A stretch of 64,000 nt of DNA. Source: Zonotrichia leucophrys gambelii (taxonomy: Eukaryota; Chordata; Aves; Passeriformes; Passerellidae). How positions within the stretch are numbered: the stretch's first letter is position 1; each line of letters starts with the position of its first letter. This document shows, one piece after another, positions 50,264 to 61,700 of this stretch. The translations under genes were made by a program, and so were the position numbers. The notes beneath the pieces are model-generated. The model saw nothing but the letters and a program-made list of their open reading frames with translations. It did not search any database and was not told the origin of the DNA. The DNA lies in the NCBI RefSeq assembly GCF_028769735.1, contig NC_088186.1:4527001-4591000 (forward strand). The letters are read 5' to 3'.

Positions 50264-53200
50264 GTCGTCACTGCTACATCATCATTGATACAACCACCCC
50301 AGCCCCCTGTGCCAGGGATAATGTCTCCAAAGGAAAACAGGAAATTTTTCCCTCACATTTCTATGACCCCAGAGCCATAGGGCAATGACAGGGACGTGGG
50401 GTGATGACAAGCCCATGAGGATTCTGTCCAGCCTGAGAGGGAGCAGAAAACACCACTGAGGGCTGCCTGCTGTTCCCCTGTGGTTTCATGGGCAGCAGGT
50501 TCAAAGGCATCCTGGAGGAGCTGCCCCTTGGAAGGACTTCAGTCCAGAAATATCTTTTAATTTGTTCTGTCATCAAGGATGATGGAAATGAATGCAGTAG
50601 AGCAAAGCAGTCACTCCTCTCCTGAAACACTCCACAGAGCCATAAAATACCAACAGCCTCACCAGCAAACACAGTCCCTGCTTCAGCTTCAGGTCAACAC
50701 AACCTGAGCAGCAGCAGCACTGGCAAGAAATTGGCACTAAAGAGAGTGTTGTAAAAGTTACTGCAAACTGCACTTCCTCTGCCCAGTGGATCTTTTATAG
50801 CTTTGGAGATGTGGTCACCTTGCACCCAAGGACAGAGCAGCCTCTGTCTAATTCTCCTTCCCTGTCAGACACACAGGTGTCTGTCAGTGTGACATTTGGT
50901 GACAGAAGGCCAGACTGCAGGTACACATATGCATTTATTTCTTAGGGACTGTACAGCAGTTCAGAAGAATTGTGCACACACACATATACATATATTATAT
51001 ATATGGGACAAGCAGCTGGGCAATTGCTGGTCTCTTGCCCTTGCCCATGAAGGGAAGGTGGCTTTAGAGGAATTTTGCAGCACATTTAGAGGAATTTTGC
51101 AGCACATTTCTCAGAGCAGGCAATGCCTCAGGAGGAACAGCTCCCACCTCTCTCCATGTTACAGGAACAGCGTAAGGCCGAGCAGCCGGATCGCTGCTCA
51201 TGAGAGAAGTGTCTGATCTCAAACAGTCATCAAGAGTAATGCAGAGGGAAGAAATGCATGAACAGCTTTCTGGACCATATGGGATGTTCCTACAGTTGAT
51301 CTGCACTGCTATTGAAGTTGCCAGGCACTGAGCTACCTAGAGATGCACCAGCACTGCTGAAAACCATCACCTGGTTGTCCTTTTCTGCATATCAAAGTAT
51401 TACACCACCATTGCGTGCCCCTTTGGTGTCTCATTTCATTTCTCTAGAAGTGTTTTGCCTGTCCAGAGACAGGAGGCCAATGCCTTCCACTTCTCTCCCT
51501 GCAGGAGCCCAACCTTCCTTCCCACCATTCCCAAACTCCTGCTCTCATCAGCTCGCTGGCAGCTGGGGCATTAATCTGGTCCACTTAATTATTTCTTTAT
51601 CCATTGAGAAAGAATTGTGACAAGTACACACACATACGAGCAGCTCCTCTAACCTGCTTCCTGCCCATGCAAACATCACTGTCCTCCACAGGAGCAGCTA
51701 CAGGCTCAGAGTGACAGGAAGCCACCCAAAGGCATTACCATTTCCCCTCAGGAGATGAGGAATGTGGGATCCCCTCACTTTCAGTGACTCATGCAGACAC
51801 CTACAACCCCCCCATCAGGAGGTGACTCACACAGGTTTGTCCAGGTCAGCACTATCCACACCTGCTGCTGTCATAAGCAGTTCTCTGAAGGTCTCCAAGG
51901 CAACGACCAAGGCCAAGGGAATAGATGCAGCAATTAAAGAAAAAATTAATGCAAACTGTTGTGGCGATCAAAAGGCCAAAGTAAACAAATGAAAGACAAT
52001 TGTGCATTCATTACCAGGTGTGTACACTGCAGTGCCCACGAGCTCCTGGCTTTTCCACCTGTGCCCAGCAGTGTGCCAGAGCCAGCTCAGGAATTCTGCA
52101 AGTCTGGTTCAGGACTGCATTAAGGCTGGATTTTCCACCCCCTCACTGTTCAAAGCTGGGCACAGTCTGGATAGTCAGAGGACATAGCTTGTCTCTGCCA
52201 CCACAGGGGAGAGTGTGGTTCCTCTACATCCAGGTCAGCTCCATGTGGTCCATGGGGACACACATGGATCAGACCTTGGCATAAGGTGAGGAGTTCCTTC
52301 TGGTGCTCTTTGAAAGCTCTGCACCACCTCTCACCAGCCTGTGTATGATTCCAAACAACTGGTGTAAAGTGAGAGCTGGTAGGATTAGACCCATAATAGA
52401 CTGAGAGGGAGGAGTGTCAACAATGAGAAGAAGTTTGGGCAGAGACTGAAGAAGAGGTTTCATCTGGATGAAATTCAGTGCACAGCTCTATGCAGGATCC
52501 ATTCTGGAAAAACAGCTCACTGATTTTTACCTGTTCCAAAGTCCTTACCAAATTATCCCCTGAACAAGAGAGTCAAGCTCAGGAGTGTTCTGCTTCCTCC
52601 TTGCAGGAGTAGTTACAAGTGAGAGCAGAAATCCTGCTGTGTGCTTTATCCTTCCACTCATGAGAAATCTGCCAAACACAAAATATCCATTACAGAGGAC
52701 TTACAGCCCTCGTATAGGATATACATCTACAGAAATATCTTCTGGTATAAAACCTCTTAGAAATAATAGAATTTCTATTATATTCTACAGCTTCTACAAA
52801 AATTTGCTCTGCATCCATCAATCCCTGCCCCTGCCTTGCACCAAAGCAGGGTGATTTACAGGCTCAGTGCTCCTGTGCCATTTTGCTATCACTTTTATTC
52901 AGCTGTAAATGGCAGCCTGCACCACAGGACAGGGCCTTACTGCCCTCACAGTCATTCACAAAACTCCACAACACACTTGGAAAAAGCAAAGTGATCCTTC
53001 TCTGTTCCCCATCCAGAGGCCATTTGGCACCACAAAGTGCACATTTACCTTAGAGGGTCAGGTCACAGTCCTTCAGTTTTCCATCTGTCTCAGACAGCAG
53101 CCAACATCAGCTGCTGCAGGAGAAACACTCAATGGTCAGTTGTGGAATAACCTGTCCAGGGGAAAATATGCTTTATAATTCCATGAGGTAGGAGCTGTTT

Positions 53201-55480
53201 ATGCCCTGAGGCATGAAAATCATTTCAAATTCAGTTGTGTCTAAATCAAGAGTGCCTCATGCCTGCACTGACTTCATTAGCTTATCTGAGACAGCTACAG
53301 GGAAATTCAAGCCTGCAACTAAGTGAGCAGGGCCTTAGGACCCAAAACCCAGTCAGCAAGAACATCAATAGAGTTGAGCTGTCATATTTGAGAGGTAGGA
53401 GAGAAGACATGAGTAGCTCTGGCAGCTCTCTGTAATCCCACGTATGAGGCTGTGTTATCCAAATATAAGGAAATGTTTTGAAAGCCAGACCTCAAGCAGA
53501 ACAAAGGGACATTGGGTCTCAAATATAAAAGATTTTCCCCCCTCTTATTTAAGACAGAATATCAATAGAGATGCTTTGTAAGAAGAAAGAGGCATTCTGA
53601 TGAGAGAGGAAGCTGGAGTCTCTCACCCGTCTAAGCTGAAATGGAGTATGAAATACTAGAAATGGAAAAAGAGTATGAAAACCCAGGAATCTTGGCCTGT
53701 ATTCCAAACTGAGTTACTTGTAGTAGTTGTGTTACTTACTGCTTCTTCTCAGGTAGAGACTGTTGATTTTTATTCCTTTGCAGCCCATGGGAGTTGCAGG
53801 CTCTGTATGAAAACAAGATGCCATGGAAGTGTTTGTTTGCCAGGCTATTGTTTGTCCTTTTAAAGGCTGCAGACCCACTCCATTCTTCATGAGAAAATGC
53901 TGGCTGCCTGAAGGACAAACCAAAATGACTATTTAAGGCACTAAAAATGGAAATCATTTAAAACAGAGCTGATTAAAAGGAAGAAACTATTCTTCCAATG
54001 AAAAGTGAATTGCTTTCAGCTGGCCTGAGCACTGAGCTTTGCTTGCAACAAAACCCAAATACCAGTTGCCTGATAGTGCAAGTATTTTGGAGGCACTTCA
54101 TTGGCCATGACTTCAGTTTTTCCTTGTGCAAAACTACAAAACAAGTCTACTGCTTCTGCTCATCCTAGCTCTGTGATTTTTCCTTTGGCTGGGCTGTTCA
54201 GAAGACAGCAAGGCTGTTCTTTAGTCAGATTTTAAAGCCTAAATTTTCTTGCTACATCTACTTGGAAGCCCTCACAAAACTTTGGTTGCTTAAATAACAA
54301 GAGATTCAAGAAAAAAAATTATCAAGAAACATCACACACCTCGCTTACAATGTGACAGCTTGCGTTCTTCAAAAGACTCCAAAGATTGATGGTGGCATGC
54401 TGAGTTTTCAGCACCTTCAGAAAAGAGGGGGAAACAGGGAGATGGAGGTGCAAGTACTAAAGTTTTGTGAGGGAAAGACTTGGGTGTATTTTTCAATACA
54501 ACACTTCCAAAACACACAGAAAAACACTTGTAGTAGGACCTAGTTTTTTTCAGTTAGCACCTCTGTTTGCTCTATCAAAGCCCCTTCTTCAAAGAGGTTG
54601 AAAAAAAAATCCAAGACAAATAAGGGGATAGAATTATTTAACATAGGGTCCTACAAGGTGTATCTCAAAACACAAAGGAATATTTCTGAGGAAGGCAAAC
54701 CACTCCTGTGTTAGATCAACCTGACTCTTATGACAATTCATAATATAAACATATCAAACTTCTTTCACTCTAAATCTGAAGATCAGTCCAGATTTAAGCT
54801 ACAAAGTAATTTTGTTTCCTACCTTGAAACTCTCATCATGACTATAGCTGTGGTCAGGATGTGAGTTCAAGGACACATTTGGGTTCATGGTTCCAGCCTT
54901 CCATCACAACAATCTGATTCCTCCCGTCCATGTGTGGGGAGACAGCTGCTTCTTCGCAGTTCAAAAATATCTTGCTTCACCCTGACAAAGGGAAGTATCA
55001 GCTGCTTCTGAATGCTCTGGAGCTGATGAGAATGGATGGATTTTGGTAGAGCTTCAGCCCCTGCTGTAAACAAGCCAGCTCTCGCTGTCCCTGCCGAGCG
55101 TGGCTCTGATCAGTGACGGGATGATCACAGCCCAGCCAGCATGTGAATCCTGCACACGTGCAGAGACAGAAATGGTAACTGCAATTAACAGGCTGCAGGA
55201 TGCACTTCCACAGCCCTGGAGCCAAGGCCGTTGTTTGGAGCTGCAGAATTTCCTTTTTCATGGGGAATTCATGAAATAACTCTCTACTGAGTGTTTTTTT
55301 CTCATGACTAGATTTGTCCCTTCCATCTCAGGACATCACACGTGGTCCCTTTTGAGCTCGGCTTCTTCTTTAATTATTAACACAATTCCTAAATATTTCA
55401 GTGGGTGCTGACCACCTCTGCTCAGGGAAAACACAGCCCCAAAAGCTCAGGGAAAAGCATCAGCCCCAAAAGCTCCATCC
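50264..55480. other. Intergenic stretch upstream of PRRC2B, no gene seen
   Basis: No exon with family resemblance is visible on either strand. Contents I can name are a TA-rich alternating run at about 50985-51005 and an exact 22-bp tandem duplication at 51063-51106. The rest is unremarkable AT-balanced sequence. Confidence 0.7.
51063..51106 (+). repeat. Exact 22-bp tandem duplication
   Basis: Two identical copies of a unit beginning TTTAGAGGAATTTTGCAGCA lie head to tail without spacer. Confidence 0.92.
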
Positions 55481-55519
55481 CTCCTGTGTCTCCATCCCTG
55501 TATCCCTGCTCCCTTCGGG

Positions 55520-55950
55520 AACGGCCGCATGGCTCGGGGTGTAACATCCCACGGGATTTTGGCTCGTGGTGGGGGCACAAAGCACAATTCCCGGAATTCG
55601 GGGGCTCGCAGGGGCCGGGGCATCGCCGTCCAGGGGCTGCCCTCCCGGGGCCGCGATGCGGGGCGGCGGCGACATCCCGCCGCGTCCCCACTAGATGGAG
55701 CGACAAACCCAGCCTGGAGCCGCCGGCGGGCGCGCCCCGCTCTGCCCCGTGTCCCCGGTGTCCCCAGTCCCGGCAGGGCTCGCAGGGTGGCCCCGGCAGC
55801 GGCCAGCGCCGTTCCGCATCTCCGCCCTCAGAGTCGGGGGGACAGCCCAGGGTTCACACCCCGCGCTGAGGCAGCCAAGGTGTCGAGCAGATGCTGTGCC
55901 ACGTGGGAGTGGGTTTGTCCGGGTGCTGTGGGCACCTCTGCTTTGCTATT
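55520..55950. promoter_or_regulatory. Orphan CpG-rich patch (possible promoter or enhancer)
   Basis: Between AT-richer flanks, about 400 bases are GC-rich with many CpGs (for example CCGGGGCCGCGATGCGGGGC near 55650 and GCCGCCGGCGGGCGCGCCCC near 55720). No splice donor with a coding exon can be assigned. The patch is about 6 kb upstream of the PRRC2B promoter. It could be an alternative promoter, a promoter of an unannotated RNA, or a methylation-free enhancer. The open frames across it look compositional. Confidence 0.45.
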
Positions 55951-55990
55951 TGGAACCCAGGCAGCGCTAATGGACCTGGCGAGTGAGCAG

Positions 55991-58540
55991 CAGCCCTGGC
56001 GAGCACAGCCGGACTCATCCTCACACCGAATCACCCCGCAGCTTTGCTGAGCCCCTGCGGCCAGGGCTCTCTGTGTGATGTGATGGGGATGTGGGTGTGC
56101 TACAGCCCACCCCGGACACGAGAAACCTGGGCAGCCCTGGTCTGTGCCCGCCAGGGCTGGCAGGAACCCCCAGCAGGCTGCCTGCAGCCCGGGTGCTCCC
56201 GTTGGAACTGACCAAAGTCAGATTGCATCATCACCACAGCTTTGTTGAAGGTGCCATTCCTTCCCCTCAGCTCATCTCCAAGGGATCTGTGACTCATCTG
56301 CTTTGCCCTCACAAGCCTGGGAAGAGGAGCAAAGGAGGAAAAGGCTGTGACCACAGAAAAGGTTCAGCAGAGACAGATGGAAACTCAGTGGCTGGCAGAC
56401 CCTGTCCTGTCCAAACAGACACAGGGGCCAAGTGCCACCAGGGTTTGCAGCAGCCTGGGGACACCCAGTGTGTCCCAGCAGTGCCACCTACCCCCTCCCC
56501 AGTGTGTCCCAGCCTAGGGGGCGGGTAGGTGGCACTGCTGATGCCACACTCCAGGAGGCCAAACTCACCCATCCTGCAGCCTGGGCAGAACTGATTATAG
56601 ACATAAAAACCAGAGGATGTGGGACAAGGATGCAAAGAGGCTGAGCTCAGCAGGAGCCTCTCCTGTGCTGCAGGAGGTGCAGAGGCCTTGGGTCTCTCCA
56701 GATCCCTCCATGAGCCTCACACCATTCCTGCCCAGCCCCTGGGTGAGCATGGGGTGTGTGGGCTGGCAGGAAGGAGCTCCTGCCCTTGCCTGGGATGTGC
56801 ATCTCACTTCAGCACGGAGCAGAGGCAGGCGGTGCCAGGGCTGGCAGGCGCTGCGGTGGGAGCACAGCCAGGGGGTTATTAATAACCTGCTGAGTCAGGG
56901 GGGGCTCTTGGGTTTCAGGATCACAAGACAGGCGCCGAGCAGCTCAGATGGATCTCCCTCATTCCTACTTTTTACATTGACAGGGACAACTGCTAAGATG
57001 GCCTCGTTCTCTCTGCAGGACAGCTCGGCCCCATCCTGACAGTCACTGCAGCCAGCAGGGATCAAGGGTTTGGACTGGAGCTGCAGTGACCCCAAAAATA
57101 CAAGTGCTGTCCTAAAGGAATTAAACAGAGAGGGCAGGGGCAGAGACACACAGGATTGATCAGCTATGCCAGGACATAGCAGCCATAACAGCTCTGTTCC
57201 TTATCAGTGGGACCAAATCACATCATGGAGAGAAAAATGAGTACAACAGGCCTCCCATCCTACTTCCTGTGCAACCCCCAAAAAGGCTGTGACTGAGGCT
57301 GGCATCTGCTCCTACCCAACAGGATGCAGCCAAGGACCTCATAAGATTCAAAGAGAATTTGGAGGATCTTGCATTTCAGTGTTTAATTTCAGGAGTTTTG
57401 CAGGGGATGAAAAGCCTCGGGGATAGGGTGGGTCTACACGGTTGGGATGGGATCAGACCTTCCAGAAAGCACATTGTCCCAGCCTGGCTGCCACAGCATC
57501 ACCTGTGCTCCTCTTGAAGCTCTTGGCTGAGACAGGCTGAGCTCTGCTCTGGGGTGATTCCTTATGCATCACTATGGAAAAGTAGTCGGTGATGTGGAAC
57601 AGATTAACTTTCAGATGCAGCAGCCCATGGTAGCAGTGTGCATTGCAGCTGAACAGCTTCTCTCTCTCACAAACACGGTCCAAGAGCAGATGGAGTGGCA
57701 AAGGACCATCCCCAGGTCTGAGCCTGGCCCTCAGGGGTGCTGCCAGGGCAGGGGATACAGGAACCCATCTCACACAGACAAGCTGCTCCCATCAGGCTGG
57801 GATCTGGGCACTGCCAGAGCTCCTCAGCCCCACAACCTGGGTGTGAGGATTTCCCTGGCCCTGCTCCCCCTTCCCCATCCTGCCCACCCCCGGGTGTGCT
57901 GGAACACAGTTGCCTATGAGGAAGAAGAGCACTCTGGCTCTTGCTGGCAGGGTGTTTCAGGCTGGCAACAGCTCCAACAGCTATTTTTTCACCCAGGTCA
58001 GGACCAAAATAAGCCTCTCACCCATCCCCAGCAGCTGTTACAGACATCACCCCGGCCACGCCGGTGTTCCCTGGCCCCTCTCCTGTCACAAAGCACAAAT
58101 CCCAGCGCCTGCAATTGCTGTTGCTGTAGCTGCCACTTGCAGTGGCTGAAATAAGTGAAGTGCTGAAGCTCTGCTTGACTCCTGTGTCCCCAGAGAGGTC
58201 TCATTTCATTGTATCAGGCTGCCTGAGCCGCTGAGCCCCGTTCATTTCAATTAGCCCGATAGCTCTCCAATCCTATTTACCTTTATGAATGTGTGAGCAT
58301 CTTGCTGCTTCCCACAGCAGTCAGATTAAAGGGTGAGCGAGGAATCACACCCTGCATCCCTTGCAGGGCAGACTCACAGCAGTGGATTTCCTGCAGTGAG
58401 TAAACTGAGACACAGATAAAACCATATCCAAGGGACACAGCAAACCTCATTGAGTTGCAAGCAGCCTGCAGTGGTAACCCCACTCAGTCTATACCTTTTA
58501 GTTCTAAATAAATATTTCACATTTTAGGTGATGCATCTTT
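55991..58540. other. Intergenic stretch, no gene seen
   Basis: GC-moderate sequence with short open frames of no recognisable family. No transposon or RNA gene could be named. Confidence 0.65.
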
Positions 58541-58544
58541 TGGC

Positions 58545-58798
58545 AGATAAAAGATAGAAGAGCCTGAAAAGGCTGTAGTCCCTCAAGTCTCCTTTTTGAC
58601 TAAGTGGTCCCTCCCAGCAGGACCTGTCCTGAGGTCCATGTTCCCCACTTGGATTTTAACAATCATTAACCATCTCAACACATTCCAGCACTTAAATAGG
58701 CTCCTTGAGAGGGAGAGATAAGGTATCAGCTTTCCGGTTCATCTTGCCAGCCTGTCTGCAGCAGATAAGCATGTTGGGCAGCAGGAAAGAGGTTATCT
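58545..58798. promoter_or_regulatory. Cluster of five GATA motifs (candidate enhancer)
   Basis: WGATAR motifs occur at 58545-58550 (AGATAA), 58552-58557 (AGATAG), 58716-58721 (AGATAA), 58763-58768 (AGATAA) and, on the minus strand, 58793-58798. A MYB-type CAACGG and ETS-like AGGAAG cores lie just beyond. The spacing and mixture resemble GATA-driven enhancers of blood, endothelium or heart. Function is inferred only. Confidence 0.4.
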
Positions 58799-61700
58799 AG
58801 AAAGGAAGCTGAGCAACGGTTGCTGTTATTGCAGGAGGCTTTGAAAAAAAAGCCACCCCACCAGGAATCCCACAAGCCATACAAACCCTTCCCGCTGGAA
58901 CGTGACTGATGGTTGGAGTCCAGCTGTGCCTTCCTCCCGGGCTGGGAGGCATCTTCCCGTGGGGAGGGCAGAGCTGCCGGGTCAGGCTGTCCCAGGGAAG
59001 GTCACATCTGAGGCAGGTGCCCAGAAACCTGTTGCTTTCCCTCTCTCCTGCCCTGCCCTGCTCTGAGGAACAGCAGCAGGAGGGGTTTGGATCAGTGTCC
59101 CTGCCGCCCCTTCAGCACATCTTGAGTTTTTCTGGGCTGAGGAGTCTGCAAGGGGAAGCTTTTCTGCCCCAAAGTGAGGAACTGCTGTTGTGGGTTGTGC
59201 ATGGGGTCCCTGGAAACCAGCCCTGATCTCCCACGGAGGGGAAAGGAGCTCCTGAGAATTCTCAGCCTTTCTTAACCCCAAGTATCACCTTGCTTTTTGT
59301 GATGGGAGAGGAGAAACAAGCCATGTTGGGAATAGAGGTTCATTTACCCCTTGTGAAAGATGTGCTTTTCCTTTGGACGAGTGCTTGTTCATTCATCTTC
59401 CTGCCTGTACTATGCTTGCTTTCTTGCAGTTGCAGAAATGATGCATATCAGCTAGGGAAAAAAAAAAAAAAGGCAAAAAGCAGCCATTTCCACTCAAATT
59501 CCCAGGCCCCCTTTCTGCCTTCTTGTTATCACCCAAAGACAAAAGACCCCTGATCACAGACATGCTGGTTCAGGAAATGGCCTGAATGGGGGGCTGCAGA
59601 ACAATTACTGGAGCAAATCCTGCCAGGAAGTGCTCTGAACCCACTCAGCCACCTTCTGCACCCTCTGGACCTGCCACCTCCCTCCTGCCTCCCCTTCCAA
59701 GGCATCCTCATGGCATCCCTCCACATGCTCCTGCATTTTGCTGATTCCCATTAATCTGTGTTTTATATAACCCCTGGCTGGTGCTGGACACAAGGGGATG
59801 CATTATTGTGCTATTAATACACAACTCAAGGGGTAGGATTTAAAGCAAATAAAGCCCCCCACAGCCAGGAGAAGCAATCCATGACAAACCAGTGCTGGCA
59901 GCTCCAAGGTGCAAATTGCAATGGAGAGATGGCACCCACACCCAGATACCAGAGGCTGATTCTTTAATCACACTGCATTGAGTGTGTTTAACTGTTGCAC
60001 ACCTCCTTGGCTGGAAACAAACATCACCCAATGCCCAGAGCACTTTGGGCTCTGGGCAAGTGTTGCATGAACATCCATCATTTTAGTTCTCAGCTTCTGT
60101 TCCCATTGCTTTTCATTTAATTAATTTCTGCAGGTCTGGCTTACCAGCACTGATGGTCTTGCACAAAACTGGTCCTGGGAGAAGAGAGGAAATCAGAGAG
60201 AGTCCCAAGGGCATGGGGATATTGGAGGAATGGGACTCAGGGCAATTTCTGAGGAATGGAAACGAGCTGCACCTGTCTGCAATTTGTTAGAAAAACTGGG
60301 GTAGATCCCTCTGCAAAGCCCAAGTCCCATCCTCCACAGAAGCTCAGAGGAATCACAGTGTAAAGGGAAGAGCACTGGCATTTCCAATGGCCCTGAGCCC
60401 ACAGGCTGGCCAGCAGCATCTGCTGCAGGGTTCCCACACGTGATCCCAGAGCTCTGGAGCCTCCTGGGAGCTTCAGCCAATTTGTTCCAACACTGCAATT
60501 AGCACTTCATCACGGCCAGACTGTGAACAAAGGCTGTAATACCACCCAGCCTGCTAAGAACAAGGTATTTTTCAGGGAAAGTTCTTTTTTTAGGGAGATT
60601 GGGGGCCCCCCAGGCCATCCAGCATCTCCTCTCTGCAGCAGGGTTCAGGCACGGATCAGCCTCGCTCAGGCTGTGTGAGGTTAATGGATTTCAAGCGACT
60701 CCTGTGATTAACTTTTCCTAAATCTCCAATTCTTTCGTGCCTTCTATTTTTATAAAAAGAAAAGGGGAGGGAGGCAGTATTTACAAGGGATTTCACTCAA
60801 ATAATGAAATAAATGTGATCAGCCGAGGGACCTTTAATCCGCTTTGACTCCTGTGTCCTGGGGAGCCAACGAGCGCCGAGATCTTTGCTGCTCCCAGCGA
60901 GGCACGGAATGAAACACCCCCATCCCTGCCTGTCTGGGGGGCAGAGCCCCAGCAGCACCCCTAAACTGAGCAGACACAGGCACATCAGCCAGGCATTTGG
61001 GTCAGCACCAGAGAAAAACACCTCTTTGGTCACCTGCTCCCACCTGCAGCATACCTGTCCATGTCTCTGCCTGAAGTCCAGTGTGCTGAGGCAAGAACTG
61101 GCTGCACCTCTGGTTCAGGTCACCAAAATCACATAAAAGGCATCATCTATATTTGTGTATTTCATGTTGCAGCACCCTCTGGAATATGTATGTGTGAAGG
61201 GGAGGCACTGTCCCATTTCCTTAGGCTTTGCCCAATATATTAAACGTGTAGCCTGGAAATGACATGGTTAATTAGCACTTTAATTAAAAATCTTAACTGA
61301 AAATCATGCAGGTGATTCCCCCTAATTGGAATGAAACCTTAGTGCTTCAAAAGTGAGTTTGTGGGTGCCAGGGACATCCTGTAGGGCTTGGTGCTGCAGG
61401 GAGCAGTGTCAGGGCTGTGACAAGAGCTGGGGCTGCTGCACTGAGCTCCTGGGAGCCAGATAAACCAATGGGTCCCTGCATCCCCCTCAGAGACATCCTG
61501 GCTGAACAAAAAGAGTGTGTTTGCCCAAGAAAACCCAGTTTCTGGGTTCTTAGAGACACACCTGTGATACTGCTGGGAGACCTTGTGTGACAGCCTCTCA
61601 AACCTGCCAACCCACCCTGCAGCATGTCCCACAGGTCCCTCCCCTTCAGCTGCCTCATCCTGGGATGGACACAGACAATGAGTGAGTCCTGGGGGACAGA

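Noticed and set aside
55405..56050. Possible protein exon in the GC-rich patch (154- and 173-codon frames)
   Set aside because: Composition-driven Arg/Gly/Pro frames in two phases, with no conserved motif and no convincing splice context.
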